A DNA stretch of 64,000 bases from Streptomyces sp. WMMC500. Its GTDB lineage: Bacteria > Actinomycetota > Actinomycetes > Streptomycetales > Streptomycetaceae. The stretch is taken from positions 5,033,001 to 5,097,000 of the forward strand of contig NZ_CP114905.1 in the NCBI RefSeq assembly GCF_027497195.1. The letters are read 5' to 3'. Shown piece by piece: positions 37,131 to 44,935 of the stretch. The translations under genes were made by a program, and so were the position numbers. Each line of letters opens with the position of its first letter. Position 1 is the stretch's first letter. Under the pieces are notes generated by a model, which saw only the letters and a list, made by a program, of their open reading frames with translations, ran no database searches and was not told the origin of the DNA.

Positions 37131-37282
37131 GAGTGTGTCACCGACGCGACGGACAATGCCCCCAAGGCGTCGTGCACGCCCTGGGGTAAGTGATTGAATG
37201 CCATGGCGGATGCCGATCCGTCTCCGGCCGGACGGCGGGGGACGCCCGGGGCAGCCGCTCGCTGAAAGGTGCTGGAGGATCC

Positions 37283-37624
37283 GTGGACCTGTCCCTGTCG
37301 ACGCGTACCGTGGGCGACCGCACGGTCGTCGAAGTCGGTGGCGAGATCGATGTGTATACCGCCCCCAAGCTGCGCGAGCAGTTGGTCGAGCTGGTCAACG
37401 ACGGGAGCTACCACCTGGTCGTCGACATGGAGCGGGTCGACTTCCTCGACTCCACCGGCCTGGGTGTCCTCGTCGGCGGACTCAAGCGCGTCCGGGCCCA
37501 CGAGGGCTCGCTGCGGCTGGTCTGCAACCAGGAGCGCATTCTGAAGATCTTCCGTATCACGGGCCTGACCAAGGTGTTCCCCATCCACACCTCGGTCGAC
37601 GAAGCCGTCGCCGCGAAGGACTGA
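37283..37624 (+). CDS. bldG: Anti-sigma factor antagonist BldG
   Basis: 113 residues, the exact length of S. coelicolor BldG, starting at a GTG after GGAGGATCC. It is a STAS-domain protein beginning [15 protein letters not shown]; the phosphorylatable serine is Ser57 in FLDSTGLG. BldG is needed for aerial growth and antibiotic production, and binds anti-sigma factors when unphosphorylated. The next gene encodes its kinase-like partner, and the upstream helicase is divergent, as in S. coelicolor. Confidence 0.96.
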   Translation: MDLSLSTRTVGDRTVVEVGGEIDVYTAPKLREQLVELVNDGSYHLVVDMERVDFLDSTGLGVLVGGLKRVRAHEGSLRLVCNQERILKIFRITGLTKVFPIHTSVDEAVAAKD

Positions 37625-37745
37625 GACGGGACGCCGCACACGGCGGAGGGACCGGGCCGCGCGCCGGGTCCCTCCGCGGTTGGCTCCGGTACGGATGCTT
37701 CCCGTGGCGATACGGGATGGCGTGGGATGACGTGAAGGGGATGGC

Positions 37746-38222
37746 ATGCCCACCGTTGAATTGCGCTTCAGTGCCCTTCCCGAGCACGTCCGCACGGCCC
37801 GCCTGGTGGCGGCCGCGGTCGCGCGCAGGGCGGGTGTGGACGAGGCGGTGCTCGACGAGGTGCGTCTCGCCGTCGGCGAAGCCTGCCTGCGCGCCGTCGG
37901 GCTGCACCAGCACAACGGGATTTCGGGGCCGGTGCGGGTGGTGCTCACCGAGGAGGAGAAGAAGTTCTCCATCGAGGTCGGCGACGACGCGCCGACGGCC
38001 CCCGGCCACGTGCCCGCGGCCCGCAGCACCGCCGAGACCCACCCGGACCCGGACGGCGACGGGAACGCCAGCGGCCCGGGCGGCGACGAGTCCGGCATAG
38101 ACGACGAGATGGGCCTCGCGGTCATCAGCGGCCTTGTCGACGACGTCGAGGTCACCGCGGGCGAGTCCGGCGGCACGATCCGGATGAGCTGGCCGGCCGC
38201 CTCCGCCGCGGCGGGCGCCTGA
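37746..38222 (+). CDS. Anti-sigma factor, RsbW-like ATP-binding partner of BldG
   Basis: 158 residues. A GHKL-type ATPase fold with N-box VRLAVGEACLRAVG and G1-like DDEMGLAVISGLVDDVEV; an acidic low-complexity insert (Asp/Gly/Pro) separates the two. It corresponds to the gene after bldG (SCO3548 in S. coelicolor). It lies 121 bp downstream, with AAGGGG before the ATG, and is probably partly cotranscribed. Confidence 0.9.
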   Translation: MPTVELRFSALPEHVRTARLVAAAVARRAGVDEAVLDEVRLAVGEACLRAVGLHQHNGISGPVRVVLTEEEKKFSIEVGDDAPTAPGHVPAARSTAETHPDPDGDGNASGPGGDESGIDDEMGLAVISGLVDDVEVTAGESGGTIRMSWPAASAAAGA

Positions 38223-38320
38223 CGCCCGTACGGACCTTCCGACGCCCGTACGGCCCCTCTGACGCCGGTACGGCCCGTCTGACGCCCGTACGAGGACTCC
38301 GACGCCCGTACGGCAGGGGC
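38221..38320. repeat. Five 20-bp tandem repeats directly after the anti-sigma gene
   Basis: Five head-to-tail 20-bp units begin at 38221, overlapping the stop codon. Each starts GACGCC(C/G)GTACG; the last 7-8 bases vary. Each unit holds a CCGTACGG-like palindrome, placing palindromes about two helical turns apart. Confidence 0.85.
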
Positions 38321-38796
38321 CGCGCCCCCGCGCCGGCCCGCACCCCCACGGCGGCCTGACGTCGACGGCCGGCCTTCTCCGCGCAGGGCCCCGACCCGCG
38401 AACGCCCGGCCCGGACCGATCGACTCCGGCCAACCGCCGATCCACCCGCCCCGCCGCCCCCGGCTCTCCCCTCACCCACCCCTTGACCCGGGCATTTCAA
38501 GATCAATGCGCTTCTGATCAGCGCTTTCCCCGGGCTTCGAGATCATTTTCAGGCCATTGCCCCGCCGTTCCCACATCCCTCTTTCGAGCGAATTGACGGA
38601 CGCGCTTCGCCGCGTTGATCGTCGTCGGAGCCGAATTCCCCCGGGGACGCTCTGTTTTGTTCTGGTTCCGCTCCCTACAATCCGTCCACAACTTGCAGCT
38701 CAGGACGCCTGAGCGCTGCGGCCGCCCAAACCCCGACCGCCGAAACCCGCAGTCGGGGCTGCCGCGCGCCCATGTGCCGTACGTCAAGGAGGACGA
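38321..38796. other. Intergenic region upstream of the pyrophosphatase gene
   Basis: 476 bp without a supported gene. A possible -10 element TACAAT lies at 38676-38681, without a good -35 at normal spacing. A leader hairpin GCTCAGG-ACG-CCTGAGC occupies 38698-38714. The stretch 38500-38700 is poorer in GC than its surroundings, as expected for the promoter of a highly expressed gene. Confidence 0.5.
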
Positions 38797-41199
38797 ATGG
38801 CGGGGCATTTCACCCCACTACAGCAGGACCACCTACTGGCCGTGGAACTCACCGGCGGCAACCGTGCCATCGTGGCGATCATCGCCGTGATCGCGGTCGC
38901 CGCACTCGCGGTCGCCGTGGTGCTGCTCCGTCAAGTACTCGCCGCCGGCGAGGGCACGGACAATATGAAGAAGATCGCGGCGGCGGTACAGGAAGGCGCA
39001 AACGCCTATCTGGCCCGCCAGTTGCGCACGATCGGCATCTTCGCCGTCGTGGTGTTCTTCCTGCTCATGCTGCTGCCCGCCGACGACTGGTCGGAGCGGG
39101 CCGGACGCTCGCTCTTCTTCCTGGTGGGCGCCGCCTTCTCGGCCGCGACCGGGTACATCGGCATGTGGCTCGCGGTCCGCAGCAACGTGCGCGTGGCCGC
39201 CGCCGCGCGCGCCGCCACTCCGCGCGAGGGCGAGCCCGCCAAGGACCTCACCGCGGTGAGCCACGAGGCGACCAAGCTCGCGTTCCGCACCGGCGGTGTC
39301 GTCGGCATGTTCACCGTCGGCCTCGGCCTGCTCGGCGCGTGCAGCGTCGTGCTCGTCTACGCGGCCGACGCGCCCAAGGTGCTGGAGGGCTTCGGCCTCG
39401 GCGCCGCGCTGATCGCGATGTTCATGCGTGTCGGCGGCGGCATCTTCACCAAGGCCGCCGACGTCGGTGCCGACCTCGTCGGCAAGGTCGAGCAGGGCAT
39501 CCCCGAGGACGACCCGCGCAACGCCGCCACCATCGCCGACAACGTCGGCGACAACGTCGGGGACTGCGCCGGCATGGCGGCCGACCTCTTCGAGTCGTAC
39601 GCCGTCACCCTGGTCGCCGCGCTCATCCTGGGCAAGGTCGCCCTGGGCGACGCCGGCCTGGCCTTCCCGCTGATCGTCCCCGCGATCGGCGTCGTCACCG
39701 CCATGATCGGCGTCTTCGTCGTGGCGCCCAAGGCCAGCGACCGCAGCGGCATGACCGCCATCAACCGCGGCTTCTTCATCTCCGCGGTGATCTCCCTGGT
39801 GATGGTCGCCATCGCCGTCTTCGCGTACCTCCCCTCGTCGTACGCGGACCTCGACGGCGTCGGCGCGGGCATCGCCGAGCACGACGGCAACCCGCAGGTG
39901 CTCGCGCTCGTCGCGGTCGCCATCGGCATCGTGCTCGCGGCGGTCATCCAGCAGCTCACCGGCTACTTCACCGAGACCAACCGCCGTCCCGTACGGGACA
40001 TCGGCAAGACCTCGCTGACCGGCCCGGCCACCGTCGTCCTCTCCGGCATCTCCATCGGCCTGGAGTCCGCCGTCTACACCGCCGTCCTCATCGGCCTGAG
40101 CGTCTACGGCGCGTTCCTGCTCGGCGGTACGTCCGTCATGCTGGCGCTCTTCGCGGTCGCCCTGGCCGGCACCGGCCTGCTGACCACCGTCGGCGTCATC
40201 GTCGCGATGGACACCTTCGGCCCGGTCTCCGACAACGCCCAGGGCATCGCCGAGATGTCCGGCGACGTCGAGGGCGAGGGCGCCCAGGTCCTCACCAACC
40301 TGGACGCGGTCGGCAACACGACCAAAGCCATCACCAAGGGCATCGCCATCGCCACCGCGGTCCTCGCGGCGGCGGCGCTCTTCGGCTCGTACCGCGACGC
40401 GGTCAACGAGGCGGTGGCGGAAGCGACGAACGTCGGCAACCCACTGGGCCTCAGCCTGGACATCGGGCAGCCGAACAACCTCGTCGGCCTCATCCTCGGC
40501 GCCGCGGTCGTCTTCCTCTTCTCCGGCCTGGCGATCAACGCCGTCTCGCGCTCCGCGGGCGCGGTGGTCTACGAGGTCCGCCGGCAGTTCCGCGAGCGCC
40601 CGGGGATCATGGACTACTCGGAGGAGCCGGAGTACGGCAAGGTCGTCGACATCTGCACCCGGGACGCGCTGCGCGAGCTGCGTACGCCCGGTCTGCTCGC
40701 CGTCATGGCGCCGATCGCGGTCGGCTTCACGTTCGGCGTCGGCGCGCTGGCCTCGTTCCTCGCCGGCGCCATCGGCGCGGGCGTGCTGATGGCGGTCTTC
40801 CTGGCCAACTCGGGCGGCGCCTGGGACAACGCCAAGAAGCTCGTCGAGGACGGCCACCACGGCGGCAAGGGCAGCGAGGCCCACGCCGCCACGGTGATCG
40901 GCGACACGGTCGGCGACCCGTTCAAGGACACCGCGGGCCCGGCGATCAACCCGCTGCTGAAGGTGATGAACCTCGTGGCGCTGCTGATCGCGCCGGCGGT
41001 GGTGAAGTTCTCGTACGGCGACGACTCCAACGTCGGCGTGCGGATCGTCATCGCGGGCGCGGCCATCGCGGTCATCGCCGGCGCCGTGTACATCTCCAAG
41101 CGCCGCGACATCGCGGTCGGTGACGAGGAGGCGGAGCCCGCGGCGTCCACCGGTTCGCCGCCGAAGTCGTCGACCGATCCGGCGGTGGTCAACGGCTGA
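38797..41199 (+). CDS. hppA: Membrane-bound proton-pumping pyrophosphatase
   Basis: 800 residues, ~16 membrane helices. The substrate site is visible in GGGIFTKAADVGADLVGK, with DDPRNAATIADNVGDNVGD and the late GDTVGDPFKDTAGPAINP. In GNTTKA (about residue 507) the Lys marks the potassium-independent subfamily; potassium-dependent enzymes have Ala. It hydrolyses pyrophosphate and pumps protons. GGAGG precedes the ATG. A very strong terminator follows. Confidence 0.97.
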   Translation: MAGHFTPLQQDHLLAVELTGGNRAIVAIIAVIAVAALAVAVVLLRQVLAAGEGTDNMKKIAAAVQEGANAYLARQLRTIGIFAVVVFFLLMLLPADDWSERAGRSLFFLVGAAFSAATGYIGMWLAVRSNVRVAAAARAATPREGEPAKDLTAVSHEATKLAFRTGGVVGMFTVGLGLLGACSVVLVYAADAPKVLEGFGLGAALIAMFMRVGGGIFTKAADVGADLVGKVEQGIPEDDPRNAATIADNVGDNVGDCAGMAADLFESYAVTLVAALILGKVALGDAGLAFPLIVPAIGVVTAMIGVFVVAPKASDRSGMTAINRGFFISAVISLVMVAIAVFAYLPSSYADLDGVGAGIAEHDGNPQVLALVAVAIGIVLAAVIQQLTGYFTETNRRPVRDIGKTSLTGPATVVLSGISIGLESAVYTAVLIGLSVYGAFLLGGTSVMLALFAVALAGTGLLTTVGVIVAMDTFGPVSDNAQGIAEMSGDVEGEGAQVLTNLDAVGNTTKAITKGIAIATAVLAAAALFGSYRDAVNEAVAEATNVGNPLGLSLDIGQPNNLVGLILGAAVVFLFSGLAINAVSRSAGAVVYEVRRQFRERPGIMDYSEEPEYGKVVDICTRDALRELRTPGLLAVMAPIAVGFTFGVGALASFLAGAIGAGVLMAVFLANSGGAWDNAKKLVEDGHHGGKGSEAHAATVIGDTVGDPFKDTAGPAINPLLKVMNLVALLIAPAVVKFSYGDDSNVGVRIVIAGAAIAVIAGAVYISKRRDIAVGDEEAEPAASTGSPPKSSTDPAVVNG

Positions 41200-41219
41200 G
41201 ACGGAGTTCTACGGCACCA

Positions 41220-41264
41220 CACCCCGCCGGCCGGGAGGCGAGAGCGCTCCCGGCCGGCGGGGTG
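41220..41264 (+). terminator. 18-bp perfect hairpin after hppA
   Basis: Arms 41220-41237 and 41247-41264 pair perfectly over 18 bp around a 9-nt loop, 21 bp past the hppA stop. It is the strongest hairpin in the window. Confidence 0.88.
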
Positions 41265-41427
41265 CGGTGTGAGCGGCGGGACCGCGGTCGGGAACGCTGC
41301 GGGGACTGTTACCGCTGTGACTGTCGTGGCAAATGGTGCATGACGCGGCGTGCGCGCCCGACCATTCGTCGTACCGGCGGGGCGCCGGTGTATGTTCCGG
41401 GTGTCTCAGTCTCGAAGGGATGACCCG

Positions 41428-41991
41428 GTGAACAAGAAGCATGCCGCCGCCCTGGCCGGCGCCGCCGTGACGCTGCTTGTGGCGACCGGCTGCGGCGAGG
41501 ACAACGGCGCGGAGGTCCAGAAGTGGGCGGGCTCGCTCTGCGACCGGATCCAGCCGGAGTTGCAGAAGCGGGATCAGGCCAACCTCGCCATCAGCGAGGC
41601 GACGGCGGAGAAGGACCCGCGGAAGGTGCAGGAGGCGGACGCCCGGGCGTTCGGCGAGATCTCCGAGGCGTACACGGCCATGAGCAAGGCCGTGAACAAG
41701 GTGGGCGCGCCGCCGGTCGACGACGGCAAGAACACCCACGGCGGGGCCGTGACCGAGCTGCAGCAGGTGGCGGCCGCGTACGCGGACCTGCAGAAGCAGG
41801 TGCAGGACCTGGACGTCAAGGACCAGGCGGCGTTCGCGGAGGGCCTGCGGGAGCTGGCCGGCGAAGCGGACAAGATCAGCAAGAGTGGCGACGAGGCGCT
41901 GAACCAGTTGCAGGCGGGCGAGGTCGGCGAGGCGCTGGCCGAGCAGGAGGGCTGCCAGAAGTCGAAGGCCGAGCCGTCCCAGAAGGCGTAG
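41428..41991 (+). CDS. Small secreted lipoprotein, helical
   Basis: 187 residues from a GTG at 41428 with AAGGGA upstream; this gives the signal MNKKHAAALAG and lipobox VATGC with lipid-bearing Cys22. The mature part is rich in Lys/Gln/Glu/Ala and predicted helical, with two more cysteines (SLCDR near the start, EGCQKS near the end) that could form a disulfide. It resembles unnamed actinobacterial lipoproteins. No catalytic motif was seen; function unknown. Confidence 0.8.
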   Translation: MNKKHAAALAGAAVTLLVATGCGEDNGAEVQKWAGSLCDRIQPELQKRDQANLAISEATAEKDPRKVQEADARAFGEISEAYTAMSKAVNKVGAPPVDDGKNTHGGAVTELQQVAAAYADLQKQVQDLDVKDQAAFAEGLRELAGEADKISKSGDEALNQLQAGEVGEALAEQEGCQKSKAEPSQKA

Positions 41992-42037
41992 CGGTCCGCG
42001 GCGGACCGGTCGGCGGGGCGGTGGCGGCGGCAGCACA

Positions 42038-43636
42038 ATGGTGCCCGTGAGCGCGACCGACGACCTTCCCCGCCCGGACCTGACCCGACCGGATCCTCCC
42101 GGTCGGGACCTTCCCCGCCCCGACGGCGCCGCCGGACTGCGCGCGGCGCTGCTGGCGGCGGGCTTCACCGCCGACGGCCTGCTGGACCTCCTGGGCGCCC
42201 CCGCGTACGCGGCCCTGGCCCGCAGCGAGACCGTCCCCGCGGAGCGGGCGACCCGCTGGCCGCCCGGCGACACGCCGCCCGGACTCGCCACCCTGACCCG
42301 GCTCTTCCTCCTCCAGCACGCCGTCCCCCGCGCGCACGCCGCGGCGGTGCTGCCGCTGCCGGCGTGCCTCGCGGACGGCTGGGTGCGGGAGGACGGCGAG
42401 GCGGTACGGGCCGTGGTCGACGTCCGGCCGTACAGCGGCCCGGCGGGCCAGGACTGGTGGATCGTCTCCGACCTGGGCTGCGCGGTGGGCGGTGCTGCGG
42501 GGGCCCGCAGGACCGGCTCGTACGGTGCCGGGGGCGCCGGTTCGTACGACGCGGATCTCGTCCTCGGCGTCGGCGGCGCCTCGACCACGCTCGCCGGGCT
42601 CACCGTGCCCCTCGACGGCGGGCGCGTGCTCGACGTCGGCACCGGCTCCGGGATCCAGGCGCTGCACGCCGGTGCCCGCGCCGACGCCGTCACCGCCACC
42701 GACGTCAACCCCCGCGCCCTCGCCTGCGCCCGGCTCACGCTCGCCCTCTCCGGCGCGCCGGCCGCGGACCTGCGCGCCGGGTCCCTCTTCGAGCCGGTGG
42801 CCGGCGAGCGGTACGACCTGATCGTCTCCAACCCGCCGTTCGTCATCTCGCCCGCCGCCCGGCTGACGTACCGCGACGGCGGCATGGCCGGCGACGAGCT
42901 GTGCCGCACCCTCGTCCGCGAGGCGGCCGGCCACCTCGCCGAGGGCGGTTACTGCCAGCTCCTCGCCAACTGGCAGCACGTGGAGGGCGAGGACTGGCGC
43001 GAGCGGGTCGCGGACTGGGTGCCGCCCGGCTGCGACGCCTGGATCGTGCAGCGGGAGGTGCAGGACGTCACGCAGTACGCGGAGCTGTGGCTGCGCGACG
43101 CGGGCGACCACGCCGACCCCGCGGCCTACGCGGCCCGCTACGACGACTGGCTCGACGCCTTCGCCGCCGCCCGCACCCGGGCCGTCGGCTTCGGCTGGAT
43201 CACCCTGCGCCGTACTGACGCGGCGGAGCCCGCGGTCACGGTCGAGGACTGGCCGCACGCCGTCGAGCAGCCCCTCGGCGAGGCCGTGGTGGAGCACTTC
43301 GCGCGGCAGGACTTCCTGCGCCGTACGGACGACGCGGCGCTGCTGGCGACGACGTTCCGGCTCGCGGAGGACGTGGTGCAGGAGCAGGTGGGCCGGCCGG
43401 GTGAGGAGGACCCGGAGCACGTGGTGCTGCGGCGGCAGCGGGGGATGCGGCGGGCGACGCGCGTGGACACGGTCGCGGCGGGGTTCGCCGGGGCGTGCGA
43501 CGGCACGCTGCCGGCGGGGGTCATCCTGGACGCCATCGCGCAGGTGCTCCAGGAGGATCCGGCGATGCTGCGGGAGCGGACGCCGCGGGTGATCCGGCGG
43601 CTGGTGGAGGAGGGGTTCCTGGCACCGGCGGGCTGA
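42038..43636 (+). CDS. Class I SAM-dependent methyltransferase (DUF7059-type)
   Basis: 532 residues; ATG at 42038, though GTG codons at 42041 and 42047 are alternatives. The N-terminal helical domain contains LLDLLGAPAYAALARSE. The Rossmann domain has VLDVGTGSGIQAL (motif I) and LIVSNPPFV, the NPPF motif of enzymes that methylate amide or exocyclic nitrogens (HemK/PrmC, RsmC types). A winged-helix-like tail ends it. The target is unknown; a ribosomal or protein glutamine target is possible. Confidence 0.88.
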   Translation: MVPVSATDDLPRPDLTRPDPPGRDLPRPDGAAGLRAALLAAGFTADGLLDLLGAPAYAALARSETVPAERATRWPPGDTPPGLATLTRLFLLQHAVPRAHAAAVLPLPACLADGWVREDGEAVRAVVDVRPYSGPAGQDWWIVSDLGCAVGGAAGARRTGSYGAGGAGSYDADLVLGVGGASTTLAGLTVPLDGGRVLDVGTGSGIQALHAGARADAVTATDVNPRALACARLTLALSGAPAADLRAGSLFEPVAGERYDLIVSNPPFVISPAARLTYRDGGMAGDELCRTLVREAAGHLAEGGYCQLLANWQHVEGEDWRERVADWVPPGCDAWIVQREVQDVTQYAELWLRDAGDHADPAAYAARYDDWLDAFAAARTRAVGFGWITLRRTDAAEPAVTVEDWPHAVEQPLGEAVVEHFARQDFLRRTDDAALLATTFRLAEDVVQEQVGRPGEEDPEHVVLRRQRGMRRATRVDTVAAGFAGACDGTLPAGVILDAIAQVLQEDPAMLRERTPRVIRRLVEEGFLAPAG

Positions 43637-43660
43637 GCGCGCGTGGGGGTCACGCAGCCG

Positions 43661-43680
43661 GCCCCGGCCGCCGCCGGGGC
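43661..43680. terminator. Short GC hairpin between convergent genes
   Basis: GCCCCGGC (43661-43668) pairs with GCCGGGGC (43673-43680) with a 4-nt loop, between the methyltransferase stop and the DUF2752 stop; it can serve both strands. Confidence 0.55.
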
Positions 43681-43684
43681 GGGG

Positions 43685-44164
43685 CTACGCCACGTTCCGT
43701 ACGACGGCCCACACCAGGGCCACCCCCAGCACCGCCGCCGTGCCGAGCCGCCCGAAGGACGGCTGCCAGCGGCGCCCGCGCAGGCCCTCGTAGAGCCAGC
43801 GGCCGTAGAGCACCGTCGCGAGGGGCAGGCCGAGCAGCAGCAGCAGGGCGTTGCTGTGGAAGGCGGAGCCGAGGTCGCCGTGGAGGATGTCGTACGCCAT
43901 ACGGGTAGCGCCGCAGGCGGGACAGTCCAGGCCGGTGACCCAGTTGAACGGGCACCGGGGCAGCCAGTGCCCCGGCTCGTGGGGGTTCGTGCCGTAGAGG
44001 TACGCGGCGCCGGCCGCCCCCGCCACGGTGAGCGAGAGCGGCAGCGCGGCCGGATGGGCGCGCCCGAGGCGCCGCCGGGCCCACCGGCGGCTGCCGGCGG
44101 GCCCTTCGGCGGTCCTGCGGGCGGTCGGCCCGTCCTCAGTAGCGGAGAGGCCGGCCCTGCGCAT
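43685..44164 (-). CDS. DUF2752 membrane protein
   Basis: 159 residues. The family core CPFNWVTGLDCPACGATRM contains the cysteines and Gly typical of DUF2752; three hydrophobic segments flank it. It starts 29 bp inside the TM2 gene, so the two are coupled. Function unknown. Confidence 0.87.
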   Translation of the reverse strand: MRRAGLSATEDGPTARRTAEGPAGSRRWARRRLGRAHPAALPLSLTVAGAAGAAYLYGTNPHEPGHWLPRCPFNWVTGLDCPACGATRMAYDILHGDLGSAFHSNALLLLLGLPLATVLYGRWLYEGLRGRRWQPSFGRLGTAAVLGVALVWAVVRNVA

Positions 44165-44552
44165 CGGTCTTTTCCTTGCTCGTCAGCAGGATGATCCCGT
44201 CGATGAAGCTCCAGATGAACAGCCCGCCGCAGGTGAAGAGCTGGGCTATCGCCATGCCGGTGTGCCCGGTGTAGAAGCGCCCGGCCCCGATGTTGCCGAG
44301 GGTCATCTGGAGGACGCCGGCGACGATGGTCGACTTGTCGGAGAACGGACGGCCGTGGTGGTCGTAGCCGTACGGCGCGTTCGGGTCGGCCGTCGGCTGC
44401 CCCGTGTTCTGCGGCAGACCCGGGGCCTGCGGCAGGTTCGCCGGCGGCGCCGCGGGCTGGCCGTACGGGTTCTGCGAGGGGTCGACCTGCCCCTGCTGCG
44501 GATAGCCATAGCCCGGCGGCTGGCCGTAAGGATTCTGGTTCGGATCGGACAC
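44136..44552 (-). CDS. TM2 domain protein
   Basis: 138 residues from a GTG after GGGGGGA. A Pro/Gln/Gly/Tyr-rich cytoplasmic front with three NPYGQP repeats precedes two membrane helices carrying the TM2 pattern (GNIGAGRFYTGHTGMAIAQL, then FIWSFIDGIILL). The role is unknown; such proteins often mark envelope or signalling functions. Its partner DUF2752 follows. Confidence 0.88.
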   Translation of the reverse strand: MSDPNQNPYGQPPGYGYPQQGQVDPSQNPYGQPAAPPANLPQAPGLPQNTGQPTADPNAPYGYDHHGRPFSDKSTIVAGVLQMTLGNIGAGRFYTGHTGMAIAQLFTCGGLFIWSFIDGIILLTSKEKTDAQGRPLRY

Positions 44553-44935
44553 TGGTCGTCCCCCCGGTCGGATGTCTGAAGTGGTGGGCTCCGACCGGCC
44601 TCGCAGCGCGGTCGGAGGCCCATACTCCCACTTGTAGTACTGGCTGCTGTCAAGGGGCTGTGCGATAGAGACCGCCGCGACCGGAATGTGCCCTGTGCGG
44701 GAGCTAGGCGGCTTGTCGGGTTACCGTTCGAGTGGCGCCCCGGGTTTTGGCCGCTTGACACGGGGGCGGGTTGTACCGTCACACTCCGCAGCAACGCCCA
44801 GCACAGCGGCGTACCACCCGCACAGCCGTCCACAAGAGTGCCCACAAGGCCACCGATAACGACCACCGGCAAGATCGCCGCGAATCCCCCCACCAGATCG
44901 CTGCCAGCTTCCGACCGGAGAAGAGAGAGCCGAAG
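44553..44935. other. Divergent promoter region between the TM2 gene and topA
   Basis: 383 bp. On the plus strand an exact TTGACA lies at 44755-44760; TACCGT (44774-44779) follows after only 13 bp, while GTCACA lies at 17 bp. On the minus strand TTGACA occurs at 44653-44648. topA promoters of Streptomyces are known to respond to supercoiling. The final ~150 bp before the topA start are an untranslated leader or an unused in-frame extension. Confidence 0.5.

Noticed and set aside
38221..38320. Tandem repeats as a CRISPR array
   Set aside because: Units are contiguous 20-mers with no spacers, and no cas genes occur.
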